Made by a program: the position numbers and the translations under genes. Under the pieces are notes generated by a model. The model worked only from the letters and a program-made list of their open reading frames with translations, did no database searches and was not told the origin of the DNA. Of a stretch of 64,000 bases of DNA, positions 53,841 through 63,048 are shown piece after piece. The stretch's first letter is position 1; every line of letters starts with the position of its first letter. The stretch is from Paludisphaera mucosa (GTDB lineage Bacteria; Planctomycetota; Planctomycetia; Isosphaerales; Isosphaeraceae), in NCBI RefSeq assembly GCF_029589435.1, contig NZ_JARRAG010000002.1, positions 5,146,001 to 5,210,000 of the forward strand, read 5' to 3'.

Positions 53841-54650
53841 ATGCCCCGATCGTTCGCCTCCCGGCCCCGGATCCGGACCGCCGGGATCGCCGCCCTCTGC
53901 CTGGGCCTGGCGTCCGCCGCCCGCGCCGGCGACCTGATCACCTTCGAGACCCGGCCCAACGGGAACACGCCGACGGACGATGCGCCGCTGCTCAACCCCT
54001 ACGACATCGACGGCGGCGGCACGGTCCGGTTCTTCTTCGACACGAACGACAACAACACGTTCGAGGAGGGGGTGGACGTCCTGCCGCGGTTCGAGCAGGT
54101 CGGCGAGGACGGCGACGACGGCTTCCTCTCCAGCCAGGTCGGCGGCGGCACCCACGACCGGGCCCGGCCGGGCTTCCGCTCGCAGCTCGGCGACTACTTC
54201 CTCCGGCAGCCCGACGGCATCGGCACGCTGCCGGGCCCGTTCCTCATCGTGTACGACACGGCGCAGGCGATCCGGGGATTCTCGGGGGAGATCTGGGACA
54301 TCGACGGCCAGCCCCGGGCCGGGGTGACCGAGCAATGGCGCGTGGACGTCCTGAACGCGAGGGGGGATGTGCTGGCCATGCTCCCCTCGCCGCTGGGGGT
54401 GGACGCCTCGCCGGGGTCGCTCGACAGCCTGCCTTGGAACTTCGGATTCGAGGGCCTGCCCGACGGCGTCAAGGCGATCCGCCTGACGTTCACGGGGACG
54501 AAGGGGGACGGCATCGGGCTTGCATTCAACAATTTCAGCCCGACGTTCGCCGTCGCGGGCTCGGTGGTCCCCGAGCCGGCGAGCGTCGTGCTGCTGGGCC
54601 TCGGCCTGGGGCTGGCCGTCGCGGCGCCGGCCTTGCTGCGCCGGAGGTGA
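53841..54650 (+). CDS. Secreted PEP-CTERM protein
   Basis: 269 residues. Signal peptide about 1-29 (TAGIAALCLGLASAARA-GD). The mature domain is acidic and beta-rich (DLITFETRPNGNTPTDDAPL, GGTVRFFFDTNDNNTFEEGVDV), rich in Asp/Asn turns that could bind calcium. It ends SVVPEPASVVLLGLGLGLAVAAPALLRRR, a PEP-CTERM tail for exosortase processing. GGAG lies just upstream of the ATG. No exosortase gene is in this window. The function is unknown; related proteins occur in exopolysaccharide-producing bacteria. Confidence 0.88.
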   Translation: MPRSFASRPRIRTAGIAALCLGLASAARAGDLITFETRPNGNTPTDDAPLLNPYDIDGGGTVRFFFDTNDNNTFEEGVDVLPRFEQVGEDGDDGFLSSQVGGGTHDRARPGFRSQLGDYFLRQPDGIGTLPGPFLIVYDTAQAIRGFSGEIWDIDGQPRAGVTEQWRVDVLNARGDVLAMLPSPLGVDASPGSLDSLPWNFGFEGLPDGVKAIRLTFTGTKGDGIGLAFNNFSPTFAVAGSVVPEPASVVLLGLGLGLAVAAPALLRRR

Positions 54651-54725
54651 GCGGACCCCCGGGAACGCACGCGCCCGGCCCGGTCCGGACCCGGACGGGG
54701 CATGGGATCGCGGGGCCCGTCGCGA

Positions 54726-54731
54726 TACAAT
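54726..54731 (+). promoter_or_regulatory. TACAAT -10-like box upstream of giant kinase gene
   Basis: TACAAT lies 96 bases before the start codon at 54828, with no -35 match at the usual distance. Confidence 0.3.
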
Positions 54732-54827
54732 GCGATGCGACGGGCGTCGGCGATCCCGACCGCCGCAGGGAGCGTCCGGTTCCGACCCGGGGGCCGCCGG
54801 TCGCGGGCGTGTTTCTGAGGGGCGGGG

Positions 54828-57800
54828 ATGGGCGGGGAATTCGATCGCAACAAGGCCCTCGGCGTGGCGCTGCTCGCCTCGCTCGTCGTCGTCAACGCGG
54901 CGGTCTCCTACCGGAACGCCCGGGCGATCCGCGGCGACGCCGACTGGGTGGAGCACGCCCACGAGGTGCTGGCCGTCCTCGGCGGCGTCCGGGCCGACGT
55001 CCGCGACCTGCAGGCGAGCCAGCTCGACTACCTGCTGAGCGGCGACGACCAGGCGCTGACCCCGTTCCGTCGAGCCGACGCGCGGCTCCGCGAGGGGATC
55101 GCCCGGCTGGGCGAGCTGACGTCCGACGACCCCGGCCGGGCGCCCCGGGTCGCCGCGCTGGGCGAGCTGGTCCGGCGCGAGTCCGCACAGTTCGGCGAGG
55201 CGATCCGGGTGCGCCGGGAGGAGGGACTGGAGGCGGCCCGCGACCGGGTCGGGGCCTCACGGTCGCTGGTCGACGAGGCCGGCCGCGCGATCGACGCGAT
55301 CGAGGCCGAGGAGGGCGCGCTGCTGCGGGACCGCCGCGTGCGGACCGAGCGGTCGTACCGGCGCGCGGTGCTCTTCGGCGCCGCGGGGACGGCGTTCGGG
55401 CTGGCGGCGGTCGGCGGGGTCGCCTGGCTGCTGGCCCGGGGGGCCGCGGCGCGGCGGCGGGGGGACGAGGCGCGGGCGCGGCTGGCGGCCATCGTCGAGT
55501 CGTCGGACGACGCGATCGTGGGCAAGACGGCGGCGGGGATCGTCCAGACCTGGAACGCCGGCGCGGAGGCCCTCTTCGGCTACCCGGCGGCCGAGGCGGT
55601 CGGCCGGCCGATCGACCTGATCGTGCCGCCGGACCGCCGCGGCGAGTCGCGGGCCGTCCTGGCTCGGATCGCCCGGGGCGAGCGGGTCGAGCCCTTCGAG
55701 ACGGTCCGGCTGACCCGCGACGGCCGGCAGGTCGACGTCTCGGTGAGCGTCTCGCCGATCCGCGACGCCGCCGGCCGGGTCGTCGGGGCCTCGAAGGTCG
55801 TCCGCGACGTGGGCCCGCGGAAGCGCGCCGAGCGGCTGGCGCGGCAGGGCGAGGAGCGGTTCCGCACCGCGGCCGACCAGGCGCCGGTCCTGATCTGGAT
55901 CGCCGACGCGACGAGGGCGTGCGTCTGGTTCAACCGCCCGTGGCTCGAGTTCACCGGCCGGACGATGGAGCAGGAGCGCGGCGACGGCTGGACCGCGGGG
56001 GTCCACCCGGACGACCTCGGCCGCCGCCTGGACGCCTACGCCGCCAGCTTCGACGCCCGCGTCCCGTTCGCCGTCGAGTACCGCCTCCGCAGGCGCGACG
56101 GCGAATACCGCTGGCTGCTCGACAACGGCGCGCCCCTGTACGACCCCGAGGGCGGGTTCACCGGCTACATCGGGTCGTGCGTCGACGTGACCGACCAGAA
56201 GGCGGCCGAGGCGGGCGCCCGCGAGGCGGCGGCCGCGAACGCGAAGTTCCGCACCCTGTTCGAACAGGGGCTCCAGTTCGCCGGCGTCCTCTCGCTGGAC
56301 GGCGTGGTCGTCGAGGCCAACCGCTCGTGCCTGGACTCCTGCGGCTTCGCGCGCCCGGACGTGATCGGCCGGCCGTTCTGGGAATGCGGCTGGTGGAGCC
56401 CGTCGCCCGAGCTGGCCGAGATGATCCGCGACGCCTGCCGGCGGGCGGCGGCCGGCGAGACGATCCGCGGCGAGTCGCAATATTTCCTGGCCGACGGCAG
56501 CCAGCGGGTGGTGGACCTGGTCCTGGCCCCCGTCGTGGACGACGCCGGGCGGGTCCTCTTCCTGTCGTCGACCGGGACCGACGTCACCGACCGGAAGCGC
56601 GCCGAGCAGGCCGTGCGCGAGAGCGAGGCGCGGCTGCGGGAGTTCGCCGACGCCGCCCCGGCCATGCTCTGGGCGACCGACTCGGACGGCTCGTGCACGT
56701 TCCTGTCGCGGGGCTGGTCCGAGTTCACCGGCCAGGTCGAGTCCGAGGGCCTGGGCCGCGGCTGGCTCGACGCCATCCACCCGGACGACCGGGCGCGCGT
56801 CGAGGGGGCGATGCGGGCGGCCAACGCGCGCCGCGAGCCGTTCTCGCTGGAGCACCGGCTGCGGCGCGGCGACGGGTCGTATCGCTGCGTGCTCGACGCC
56901 GGCCGGCCCCGGCTCGCGGAGGCCGGCGAGCTGCTCGGCTACGTCGGCTCGGTCATCGACGTCGACGACCGCAAGGCGGGCGAGGAGTCGCTGCGGCGCT
57001 CCGAGGATCGCTACCGGACCCTCTTCTCGTCGATCGACCAGGGCTTCTGCGTGGTCGAGGTCCTGTTCGACGGCGACCGGCCGGTGGACTACCGCTTCCT
57101 GGAGGCCAACCCGGTCTTCGAGACGCAGACGGGCCTCCGCGCGGTCGTCGGCCGGAGGGTGACCGAACTGGTGCCCGACCTGGAGGATCGCTGGTTCGCG
57201 ATCTACGGCCGGGTGGCGACGACCGGCGAGCCCGTCCGGGTCGTCGAGGGGTCGGAGGCGATGGGCCGCTGGTTCGACGTCTTCGCCTTCCGGGTCGACG
57301 AGCCCGAGGCCCGCACGGTGGCGATCCTGTTCACCGACGTCACGGCGCGTCGGCTCGACGAGCTGGAGCGCGACCGGCTGCACCGCCACGTCGCCGAGGA
57401 GCGCGAGCGGCTGGCCGAGGCGTTCGAGCGGTCGCCGGCCTTCGTGGCCCTGCTCCGCGGCCCCGGCCACGTGTACGAGCGGACCAACGAGCGCTTCCTC
57501 CAGCTCGTCGGCCGCCGCGACCTGATCGGCAAGTCGGTCCGCGAGGCCGTGCCCGAGGTCGGCGAGCAGGGGTATTTCGAGACGCTCGACCGGGTCTACC
57601 GGACCGGCGAGGCGTACGTCGCCACCGACCGCCGGCTGACGCTCGGCCGCGGGCCGGGGGGCGCGATGGAGGAGCGCTGGCTGGACTTCGTCTTCCAGCC
57701 CTTGCTCGACCCCGACGGGGGCGTCACCGGGATCCTCATCCACGGCATCGACCTGACCGACCGCAAGCGGGCCGAGGTCCAGCTCCGCGAGAAGGACCAG

Positions 57801-59816
57801 CGGCTCCAGCTCCTGCTGGAGAACGCCGCCGACTACGCGGTGGTCGTCACCGACCCCGGCGGGATCGTCGTCGACTGGGCGGGGGGGGCCTCGGCGGTGA
57901 CCGGGTTCGCCCCGGCCGACGTCCTGGGCGGGCCGGCCGACGTCCTGTTCACGCCCGAGGACCGGGAGGCCGGCAGGCCGGCGTACGAGATGGAGACGGC
58001 GGCGCGCGAGGGGCGGGCCGAGGACAAGCGCTGGCACATGCGGAAGGACGGCTCCCAGTTCTTCGGCGAGGGGGTGATGGTCCCCCTGCGGGGCGACGGC
58101 GGGCTGCATGGGTTCGGCAAGGTCTTCCGCGACATGACCGCCCGCAAGCGGGCCGAGGAGTCGGTCCGGTTCCTCGCCGACGCCAGCGCCTCGCTCGCCG
58201 AGCTGGTCGACTACGAGAGCACGCTGCAGCGGATCGCCAACATCGCCGTCGGCGGCTTCGCCGACTGGTGCGCCGTCGACGTCCTCGACGACGACGGGGG
58301 CCGGCGGCGGCTGGCGGTCACCCGGTCGGAGCCGACGACGACCACCTCGGCGCGGGTCGCGGACGCGGCCGGCCGGGAGGCCGAGGAGATCACCGGCGTC
58401 ATCCCCCACGTCCTGCGGACCGGCGAGCCCGAGGTCGTCTTCGACCTCGCCGACCTGAAGCCGGACGCCGCGCCGCAGGGCTGGGACCGGATCCTCCGCC
58501 TGCGGGCGGCGGGGGTCCGGTCGTATCTGTGCGTCCCCGTCGTCTCCCGCGGCCGGGTCGTCGGCGGGATCACCTTCCTCAGCGCCTCGGACCGCCGCCG
58601 GTTCGGCCGCGAGGAGCTGCGGGTCGCCCAGGACCTGGCCGAGCGGGTGGCCGTCGCCATCGAGAACGCCCGGCTCTACCGCGACCTGCAAGAGGCCGAC
58701 CGCCGCAAGGACGAGTTCCTGGCCACCCTGGCGCACGAGCTGCGCAACCCCCTGTCCCCGGTCCGCAACGGCGTCCAGATCCTCCGCCTCGGCGGGCCCG
58801 ACGGCGCGGCCCGCGAGCGCACGCTGGCGATGATGGACCGCCAGATCGCCCACCTCGTCCGCCTGGTCGACGACCTCATGGACGTCTCCCGCGTCACCAG
58901 CGGCAAGGTGGTCCTTCGCAGGGAGCCGGTCGACCTCCGGTCGGTCGTCGAGTCGGCCGTCGAGACCAGCCGGCAGATGATCGACGCCGGCGGCCACGGC
59001 CTGGAGGTCCGCCTCGCCGCCACCCCCCTGACGCTCGACGCCGACCGCACACGGCTGGTGCAGGTCGTCGCCAACCTGCTCAACAACGCCGCCAAGTACA
59101 CCCCGCACGGCGGCCGCATCGAACTCTCCGCCGGCCGCGACGGCGACTGGGCCGTGGTGCGGGTGGCCGACACCGGGATCGGCGTCCCGGCCGACATGCT
59201 CCCCCGGATCTTCGACATGTTCACCCAGGTGGGGACGTCGCTCGACCGGGCGCAGGGGGGGCTGGGCATCGGCCTGACGCTGGTCCGCCGGCTCGTCGAG
59301 ATGCACGGCGGGACCGTCGCCGCCGAGAGCGCGGGGCCCGATCGCGGCGCGGTCTTCACCGTCCGCCTCCCCCTCGCCCGCGACCCCCAGGGGCCGGTCG
59401 ACGGCCCGGAGGCCGCGTCCGACGAGCCCGCGGCGCCCCGGCGGAACATCCTCGTCGTCGACGACAACCGCGACTCCGCCGAGAGCCTGGCGCAGCTGCT
59501 GGGCCTGCAGGGCCACGACGTCCGCACCGCCCACGACGGCCCCGAGGCCCTGCGCACGCTCGAGACCTTCCGCCCCCACCTGATCCTGCTCGACCTCGGC
59601 CTGCCCGGCATGAGCGGCTTCGAGGTCGCCCGCCGCATCCGCGCCAGCGTCGGCCTCAAGGGCGTTCGCCTCGCCGCACTCACCGGCTGGGGCCAGGACG
59701 AGGACCGCCGCCGCACCCGCGAGGCCGGCTTCGACCACCACCTCGTCAAGCCCGCCGACCCCGCGGCCGTCGAGGCCATCCTGGCCGACCTCGAAGCTCC
59801 CCCGCGCGTCTCCTGA
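54828..59816 (+). CDS. Giant membrane hybrid histidine kinase with seven PAS domains, GAF and receiver
   Basis: 1662 residues. Two membrane helices (about 10-26 and 182-203) flank an extracytoplasmic helical sensor of the CHASE3 type. Then come seven PAS domains starting near 217, 343, 473, 601, 727, 860 and 990, several ending in DVTDRKRAE-like PAC motifs, and a GAF domain (about 1120-1275). HisKA has H1303 in LATLAHELRNPLSP. HATPase_c has NLLNNAAKYTPHGG, DTGIGVP and GGLGIGLTLV. A C-terminal receiver has D1589 in LILLDLGLPG and K in LVKPADP. All phosphorelay residues are intact. GGGG-rich bases precede the ATG. No separate response regulator is adjacent, so output must go through a phosphotransfer protein elsewhere. 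Confidence 0.96.
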   Translation: MGGEFDRNKALGVALLASLVVVNAAVSYRNARAIRGDADWVEHAHEVLAVLGGVRADVRDLQASQLDYLLSGDDQALTPFRRADARLREGIARLGELTSDDPGRAPRVAALGELVRRESAQFGEAIRVRREEGLEAARDRVGASRSLVDEAGRAIDAIEAEEGALLRDRRVRTERSYRRAVLFGAAGTAFGLAAVGGVAWLLARGAAARRRGDEARARLAAIVESSDDAIVGKTAAGIVQTWNAGAEALFGYPAAEAVGRPIDLIVPPDRRGESRAVLARIARGERVEPFETVRLTRDGRQVDVSVSVSPIRDAAGRVVGASKVVRDVGPRKRAERLARQGEERFRTAADQAPVLIWIADATRACVWFNRPWLEFTGRTMEQERGDGWTAGVHPDDLGRRLDAYAASFDARVPFAVEYRLRRRDGEYRWLLDNGAPLYDPEGGFTGYIGSCVDVTDQKAAEAGAREAAAANAKFRTLFEQGLQFAGVLSLDGVVVEANRSCLDSCGFARPDVIGRPFWECGWWSPSPELAEMIRDACRRAAAGETIRGESQYFLADGSQRVVDLVLAPVVDDAGRVLFLSSTGTDVTDRKRAEQAVRESEARLREFADAAPAMLWATDSDGSCTFLSRGWSEFTGQVESEGLGRGWLDAIHPDDRARVEGAMRAANARREPFSLEHRLRRGDGSYRCVLDAGRPRLAEAGELLGYVGSVIDVDDRKAGEESLRRSEDRYRTLFSSIDQGFCVVEVLFDGDRPVDYRFLEANPVFETQTGLRAVVGRRVTELVPDLEDRWFAIYGRVATTGEPVRVVEGSEAMGRWFDVFAFRVDEPEARTVAILFTDVTARRLDELERDRLHRHVAEERERLAEAFERSPAFVALLRGPGHVYERTNERFLQLVGRRDLIGKSVREAVPEVGEQGYFETLDRVYRTGEAYVATDRRLTLGRGPGGAMEERWLDFVFQPLLDPDGGVTGILIHGIDLTDRKRAEVQLREKDQRLQLLLENAADYAVVVTDPGGIVVDWAGGASAVTGFAPADVLGGPADVLFTPEDREAGRPAYEMETAAREGRAEDKRWHMRKDGSQFFGEGVMVPLRGDGGLHGFGKVFRDMTARKRAEESVRFLADASASLAELVDYESTLQRIANIAVGGFADWCAVDVLDDDGGRRRLAVTRSEPTTTTSARVADAAGREAEEITGVIPHVLRTGEPEVVFDLADLKPDAAPQGWDRILRLRAAGVRSYLCVPVVSRGRVVGGITFLSASDRRRFGREELRVAQDLAERVAVAIENARLYRDLQEADRRKDEFLATLAHELRNPLSPVRNGVQILRLGGPDGAARERTLAMMDRQIAHLVRLVDDLMDVSRVTSGKVVLRREPVDLRSVVESAVETSRQMIDAGGHGLEVRLAATPLTLDADRTRLVQVVANLLNNAAKYTPHGGRIELSAGRDGDWAVVRVADTGIGVPADMLPRIFDMFTQVGTSLDRAQGGLGIGLTLVRRLVEMHGGTVAAESAGPDRGAVFTVRLPLARDPQGPVDGPEAASDEPAAPRRNILVVDDNRDSAESLAQLLGLQGHDVRTAHDGPEALRTLETFRPHLILLDLGLPGMSGFEVARRIRASVGLKGVRLAALTGWGQDEDRRRTREAGFDHHLVKPADPAAVEAILADLEAPPRVS

Positions 59817-59826
59817 GGCCCCTCGA

Positions 59827-60990
59827 TCACGGTCCCGGCGGCGGCGGACCGAGGGAGACGCTTTCCTCCGATTCCGAAGCCGACGGGCTCGTCCGGGCGT
59901 CGGGTGCGAGGTCGTACGAGAAGGCCCCCAGCAGGTCCCCCCGCGCGCCGCCGTGGCAGGCGACGCACGCGGCGAGGCTCCGGACGGCCCCCAGCATCCG
60001 CACCGAGTCGCCGTCCCGGGCGACGACCAGGTCTTCCCCCCGCCGCAGCGCCCCCAGGGCGGGCCCCTCGAAGCGGTCGAGCGGCCGGGTCGGCTTGCCG
60101 TGGAGCCGGTCCATCCGCGGCAGCTCGGCCGAGGTGTAGACGACCGGCTCCTCGTGCAACAGGAGGCTCGCCAGCTCCAGGTTCCGCAGCTTCCAGCGAC
60201 TCGCCGGCTCGGGGATCCGGCTGAACTGGTGCGTCTCGAAGCCGGCGACGTGCCGGCGGTCCCGGACGTAGCCGAACCCCTCGGGATTCACGAAGTCCAG
60301 GATGCTCGCCTCCAGCAGGGGCCCCAGCGGGGCCTCCGCCTCGGGGTCGACGCCTCGCAGTTCGCCGGGCGATCCGCTAAAGGGGATCCGGGGGCCCGGC
60401 TGGCGAGGGACCCCGGCCTTACGAAGGCCCACGGCGAGAAGCGCCTCGCTGGGCCTGAGCATCCGCGCCACCCCGAACCCCGGTGCGTCGATGAAAGATC
60501 CGACCGTGTTCTCGTGCAGGATGCGGAGTTGCCAGCCCCGGAATTCGCCCTCGTAACCGCCACTCTCCTCCAGGCGGGCGAGCCGCGCCAGCGAATCCGG
60601 GCCCGGCGGAGACTCGGCCGCGTCGGCCCGGGGCGCCGGCACCCGCGCCTCCATCGATTCGAGCGGATACAGGCCGCGCAGCCGCGCCGCCTCGCGGAAG
60701 GACGAGTGCGCCATCAGCCCGCCGATCCCGTAGGCGATCACGGTCGCGCCCAGGGCCATTCGCCGGAAGGCCGCCGGTCCGCCCCCTCTCACCCCCCAGA
60801 GGATGGCGACGACGCAGAGCAACAAGGCCTGGATCATCACGGTCGGGAGGACGAGCATCAGCAGGAAGGGCCCGAAGGCGAAGACCCCGGCGATGATGAT
60901 GATCCACGCCCTCGCGTCCGCGCCCCGCCGGGAGGCCCTGTCGACCGCCAGCAGCAAGAGCGCCGAGACGACCAGCGAGATGATGAGCAT
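59827..60990 (-). CDS. Membrane protein with C-terminal c-type haem motif
   Basis: 387 residues. Four hydrophobic helices in the first 110 residues (LIISLVVSALLLLAV; WIIIIAGVFAFGPFLLMLVL; VMIQALLLCVVAILWGV; MALGATVIAYGIGGLM). A soluble domain of about 240 residues follows with strands such as EGEFRGWQLRILHENTVGSF and FETHQFSRIPEPASRWKLRNLEL. Near the C terminus is C-V-A-C-H in SLAACVACHGG, a haem c attachment site, followed by an acidic Ser-rich tail. It is probably a periplasm-facing mono-haem protein, possibly redox sensing or electron transfer. It ends 11 bases from the giant kinase gene, convergent, and lies downstream of the HlyD gene on the same strand. Confidence 0.83.
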   Translation of the reverse strand: MLIISLVVSALLLLAVDRASRRGADARAWIIIIAGVFAFGPFLLMLVLPTVMIQALLLCVVAILWGVRGGGPAAFRRMALGATVIAYGIGGLMAHSSFREAARLRGLYPLESMEARVPAPRADAAESPPGPDSLARLARLEESGGYEGEFRGWQLRILHENTVGSFIDAPGFGVARMLRPSEALLAVGLRKAGVPRQPGPRIPFSGSPGELRGVDPEAEAPLGPLLEASILDFVNPEGFGYVRDRRHVAGFETHQFSRIPEPASRWKLRNLELASLLLHEEPVVYTSAELPRMDRLHGKPTRPLDRFEGPALGALRRGEDLVVARDGDSVRMLGAVRSLAACVACHGGARGDLLGAFSYDLAPDARTSPSASESEESVSLGPPPPGP

Positions 60991-61101
60991 GGGCCCGCCC
61001 CGGCGAGAGAGAGGAACGTCGCGCCTCGCACTACGACAAGTGTAGTGAAGGGGCGAGGCGAATTCCAGCTCCTCGGGCCGGGAAGTTCGGGCGAGCGCGG
61101 C

Positions 61102-62610
61102 TCAGCGCCAGTCGGACGGGCCGGCGGCGATGGCCGCGAAGGCTTCCTGCTTCTCCGACTCGGTCATCATGGCCATGGGTGACATCGAGACCTCTTCGCC
61201 TTCGCGGAGGCCCTCGACGACCTCGATCATCTCCTCGTTGCAGCCCCCGAGCCGGACGCCGCGGCGGACCATGCCGTCGGGCGTGTTGACGTAGACGTAG
61301 CTGTCGCCCCGGATCTGGAGGATCGACTTGAGGGGGACGGCCAGCACGTCCTCGGTCTCGCTGACGAGGATCTCGACCTGCGCCGTCATCCCCGGCCGCA
61401 CCGACGTCGGCGCCTGGTCGATGGCGACCAGGGTCGTGTACAGCCGCGAGTCGAACGGGGGCGGCATGCTCGGGTCGGCCATCGTCTGGACCACCGTGAC
61501 GGCCCCCGCGAGCCCCACGCCGGGGAGGGCGTCGATCTTGATGCGGGCCCGCTGGCCCGGCCCGATCCGGTTGAGGATCGACTCGTCGGCCTTGGCGTTG
61601 ACCCGCATGGAGGCGAAGTCGGGGATCTTGATGAGCGTCTGGCCCTCGCGGACCGAGGTCCCCTCCTGGATCAGCTCCTGCTGGCTGCCGCCCCGCATCA
61701 TCGCGTCGTTGGCGTGGACGACCAGGCCGTCGGCCGGCGCGAGCAGCTTGCAGCGCTCGATCTGGGTCTCGTACTTCTTCCGCTTCGACTCCTCGAGCGC
61801 GAACTTCGCCGACTTCGACAGCTCGTCGCTGCGGGCCTTCTGGACGGCCGCGGTCAGCTCGATGATCTTCTTGCGCTTCGTGAACCCCTCGAGCAGGTCG
61901 ATCTTGCCCTTGGTCCGGCCGAGCGTGATCTCGTTGTTGGCCTTCGAGTCGCGGTCGGAGATGGTCTGCGACTTGGTGACGAACCCCAGGGCGAACATCC
62001 GGCCCGACCAGTCGAAGCGCTGGATGGCCTGGGCCAGGTTGGTCTCGGCCATCTTGAGCGCGATGTCGGCGTCCTGCTTCGCCTGGGGATAGGTCCCCCC
62101 CTCGTACTCGCGGAGGGCGAACTCGGCGACCTCGCGGGTCTTGGTGGCGCTCTGGACGTCGGCCTCGGCCTGCTGGACGGTGATCCTCTCGGTGGTCAGC
62201 TTGTCGCGGAGCGGCGCCGAGTCCAGCTCGCAGACCAGGTCCCCCTTCTTGACCGACGAGCCGTCGGGCGCGATGAAGAGGATCGTGGTCTGGCCCTCGA
62301 CGCGGTTGATCACCTCGCGGTTCTTGCCGCTTTCGAGGCTCCCCCGCAGCGAGAACGTGACCGGGATCCGGGTCTTGGCCGCCCGGTGCCGGGGCGAGCC
62401 CGCACCCAGCCGCGCCGGCCTGCCGACGCCCGAGTAGACCGCCGCGGCGATCCCCGCCGCCGCGATCAGGCCGATCGCCGTGAGGCCCTTCCAGCGCGAC
62501 CGCTTGCGGACCTTCGGCGGCGGGCCATCCCCGGGCAGGATGGCCGCGGCCGGGCTCCAGCCGTTCGAGGAGGCCTGGGGATCGTCGATCGCGGTCGTCG
62601 AGGTCGTCAT
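61102..62610 (-). CDS. HlyD-family periplasmic adaptor (RND/ABC efflux membrane-fusion protein)
   Basis: 502 residues. One N-terminal membrane helix ([21 protein letters not shown], about 43-63). The lipoyl-like half-motifs flank a long coiled coil: [22 protein letters not shown] before, and [17 protein letters not shown] after. The beta-barrel ([25 protein letters not shown]) and membrane-proximal domain ([22 protein letters not shown]) follow. It couples an inner-membrane pump to an outer channel, but no pump or outer-membrane gene is in view. The gene 111 bases downstream encodes the c-haem membrane protein. The coiled coil is unusually long, with several basic blocks. Confidence 0.92.
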   Translation of the reverse strand: MTTSTTAIDDPQASSNGWSPAAAILPGDGPPPKVRKRSRWKGLTAIGLIAAAGIAAAVYSGVGRPARLGAGSPRHRAAKTRIPVTFSLRGSLESGKNREVINRVEGQTTILFIAPDGSSVKKGDLVCELDSAPLRDKLTTERITVQQAEADVQSATKTREVAEFALREYEGGTYPQAKQDADIALKMAETNLAQAIQRFDWSGRMFALGFVTKSQTISDRDSKANNEITLGRTKGKIDLLEGFTKRKKIIELTAAVQKARSDELSKSAKFALEESKRKKYETQIERCKLLAPADGLVVHANDAMMRGGSQQELIQEGTSVREGQTLIKIPDFASMRVNAKADESILNRIGPGQRARIKIDALPGVGLAGAVTVVQTMADPSMPPPFDSRLYTTLVAIDQAPTSVRPGMTAQVEILVSETEDVLAVPLKSILQIRGDSYVYVNTPDGMVRRGVRLGGCNEEMIEVVEGLREGEEVSMSPMAMMTESEKQEAFAAIAAGPSDWR

Positions 62611-63048
62611 CTTGGGCCGTCTCCGTCGCAGCCAACCTCGCGGGCCCTCGCGGGGGCGGCCCGCGGTCCACTTCGCCCCCTACCCCATAGAAGCGACGCC
62701 GCCCGGCCCTCCGGACGCGGAATCGCCCGGCCCCGTCGTTTTCCCGGCCGCCTTCCACAATCCTACCCCGACGCAGCATTCCCGGCGAGGCTCGCCGGCG
62801 AGGATCCTGAGGACCATGCCGCGTGGGCGGTCGCAAGGCGATCATCGGAACGCCGACGCCCGCCGCGGACGCCCATCGGCCTCGACCCCAAGGTCGCCTG
62901 GAAAAGCTGGGGGTGGGTCGTCGGCTTGACCCTCCCCGTCACGTTCGCCATACTGCCGACCGACCTTCGACGAATAGCTTCATTGAGGCCGCCAATGCGC
63001 TCCCGGCGTCGATGGGGCGAACCATCTTCACGAGAATGGAGTCCGGCG
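62611..63048. other. Divergent intergenic region between HlyD and DUF1559 genes
   Basis: 438 bases; apart from the promoter at 62926-62954, no gene, repeat or hairpin is supported. Confidence 0.45.
62926..62954 (+). promoter_or_regulatory. Promoter of the DUF1559 gene
   Basis: TTGACC, 17 bases, CATACT, ending 94 bases before the start codon at 63049. Confidence 0.6.

Noticed and set aside
55257-59741. Very long open frame antisense to the giant kinase (almost 1500 codons)
   Set aside because: It is the shadow of a GC-rich codon pattern: its protein is full of Arg, Ala, Gly and Val with no domain, while the sense frame encodes PAS, GAF, kinase and receiver domains.
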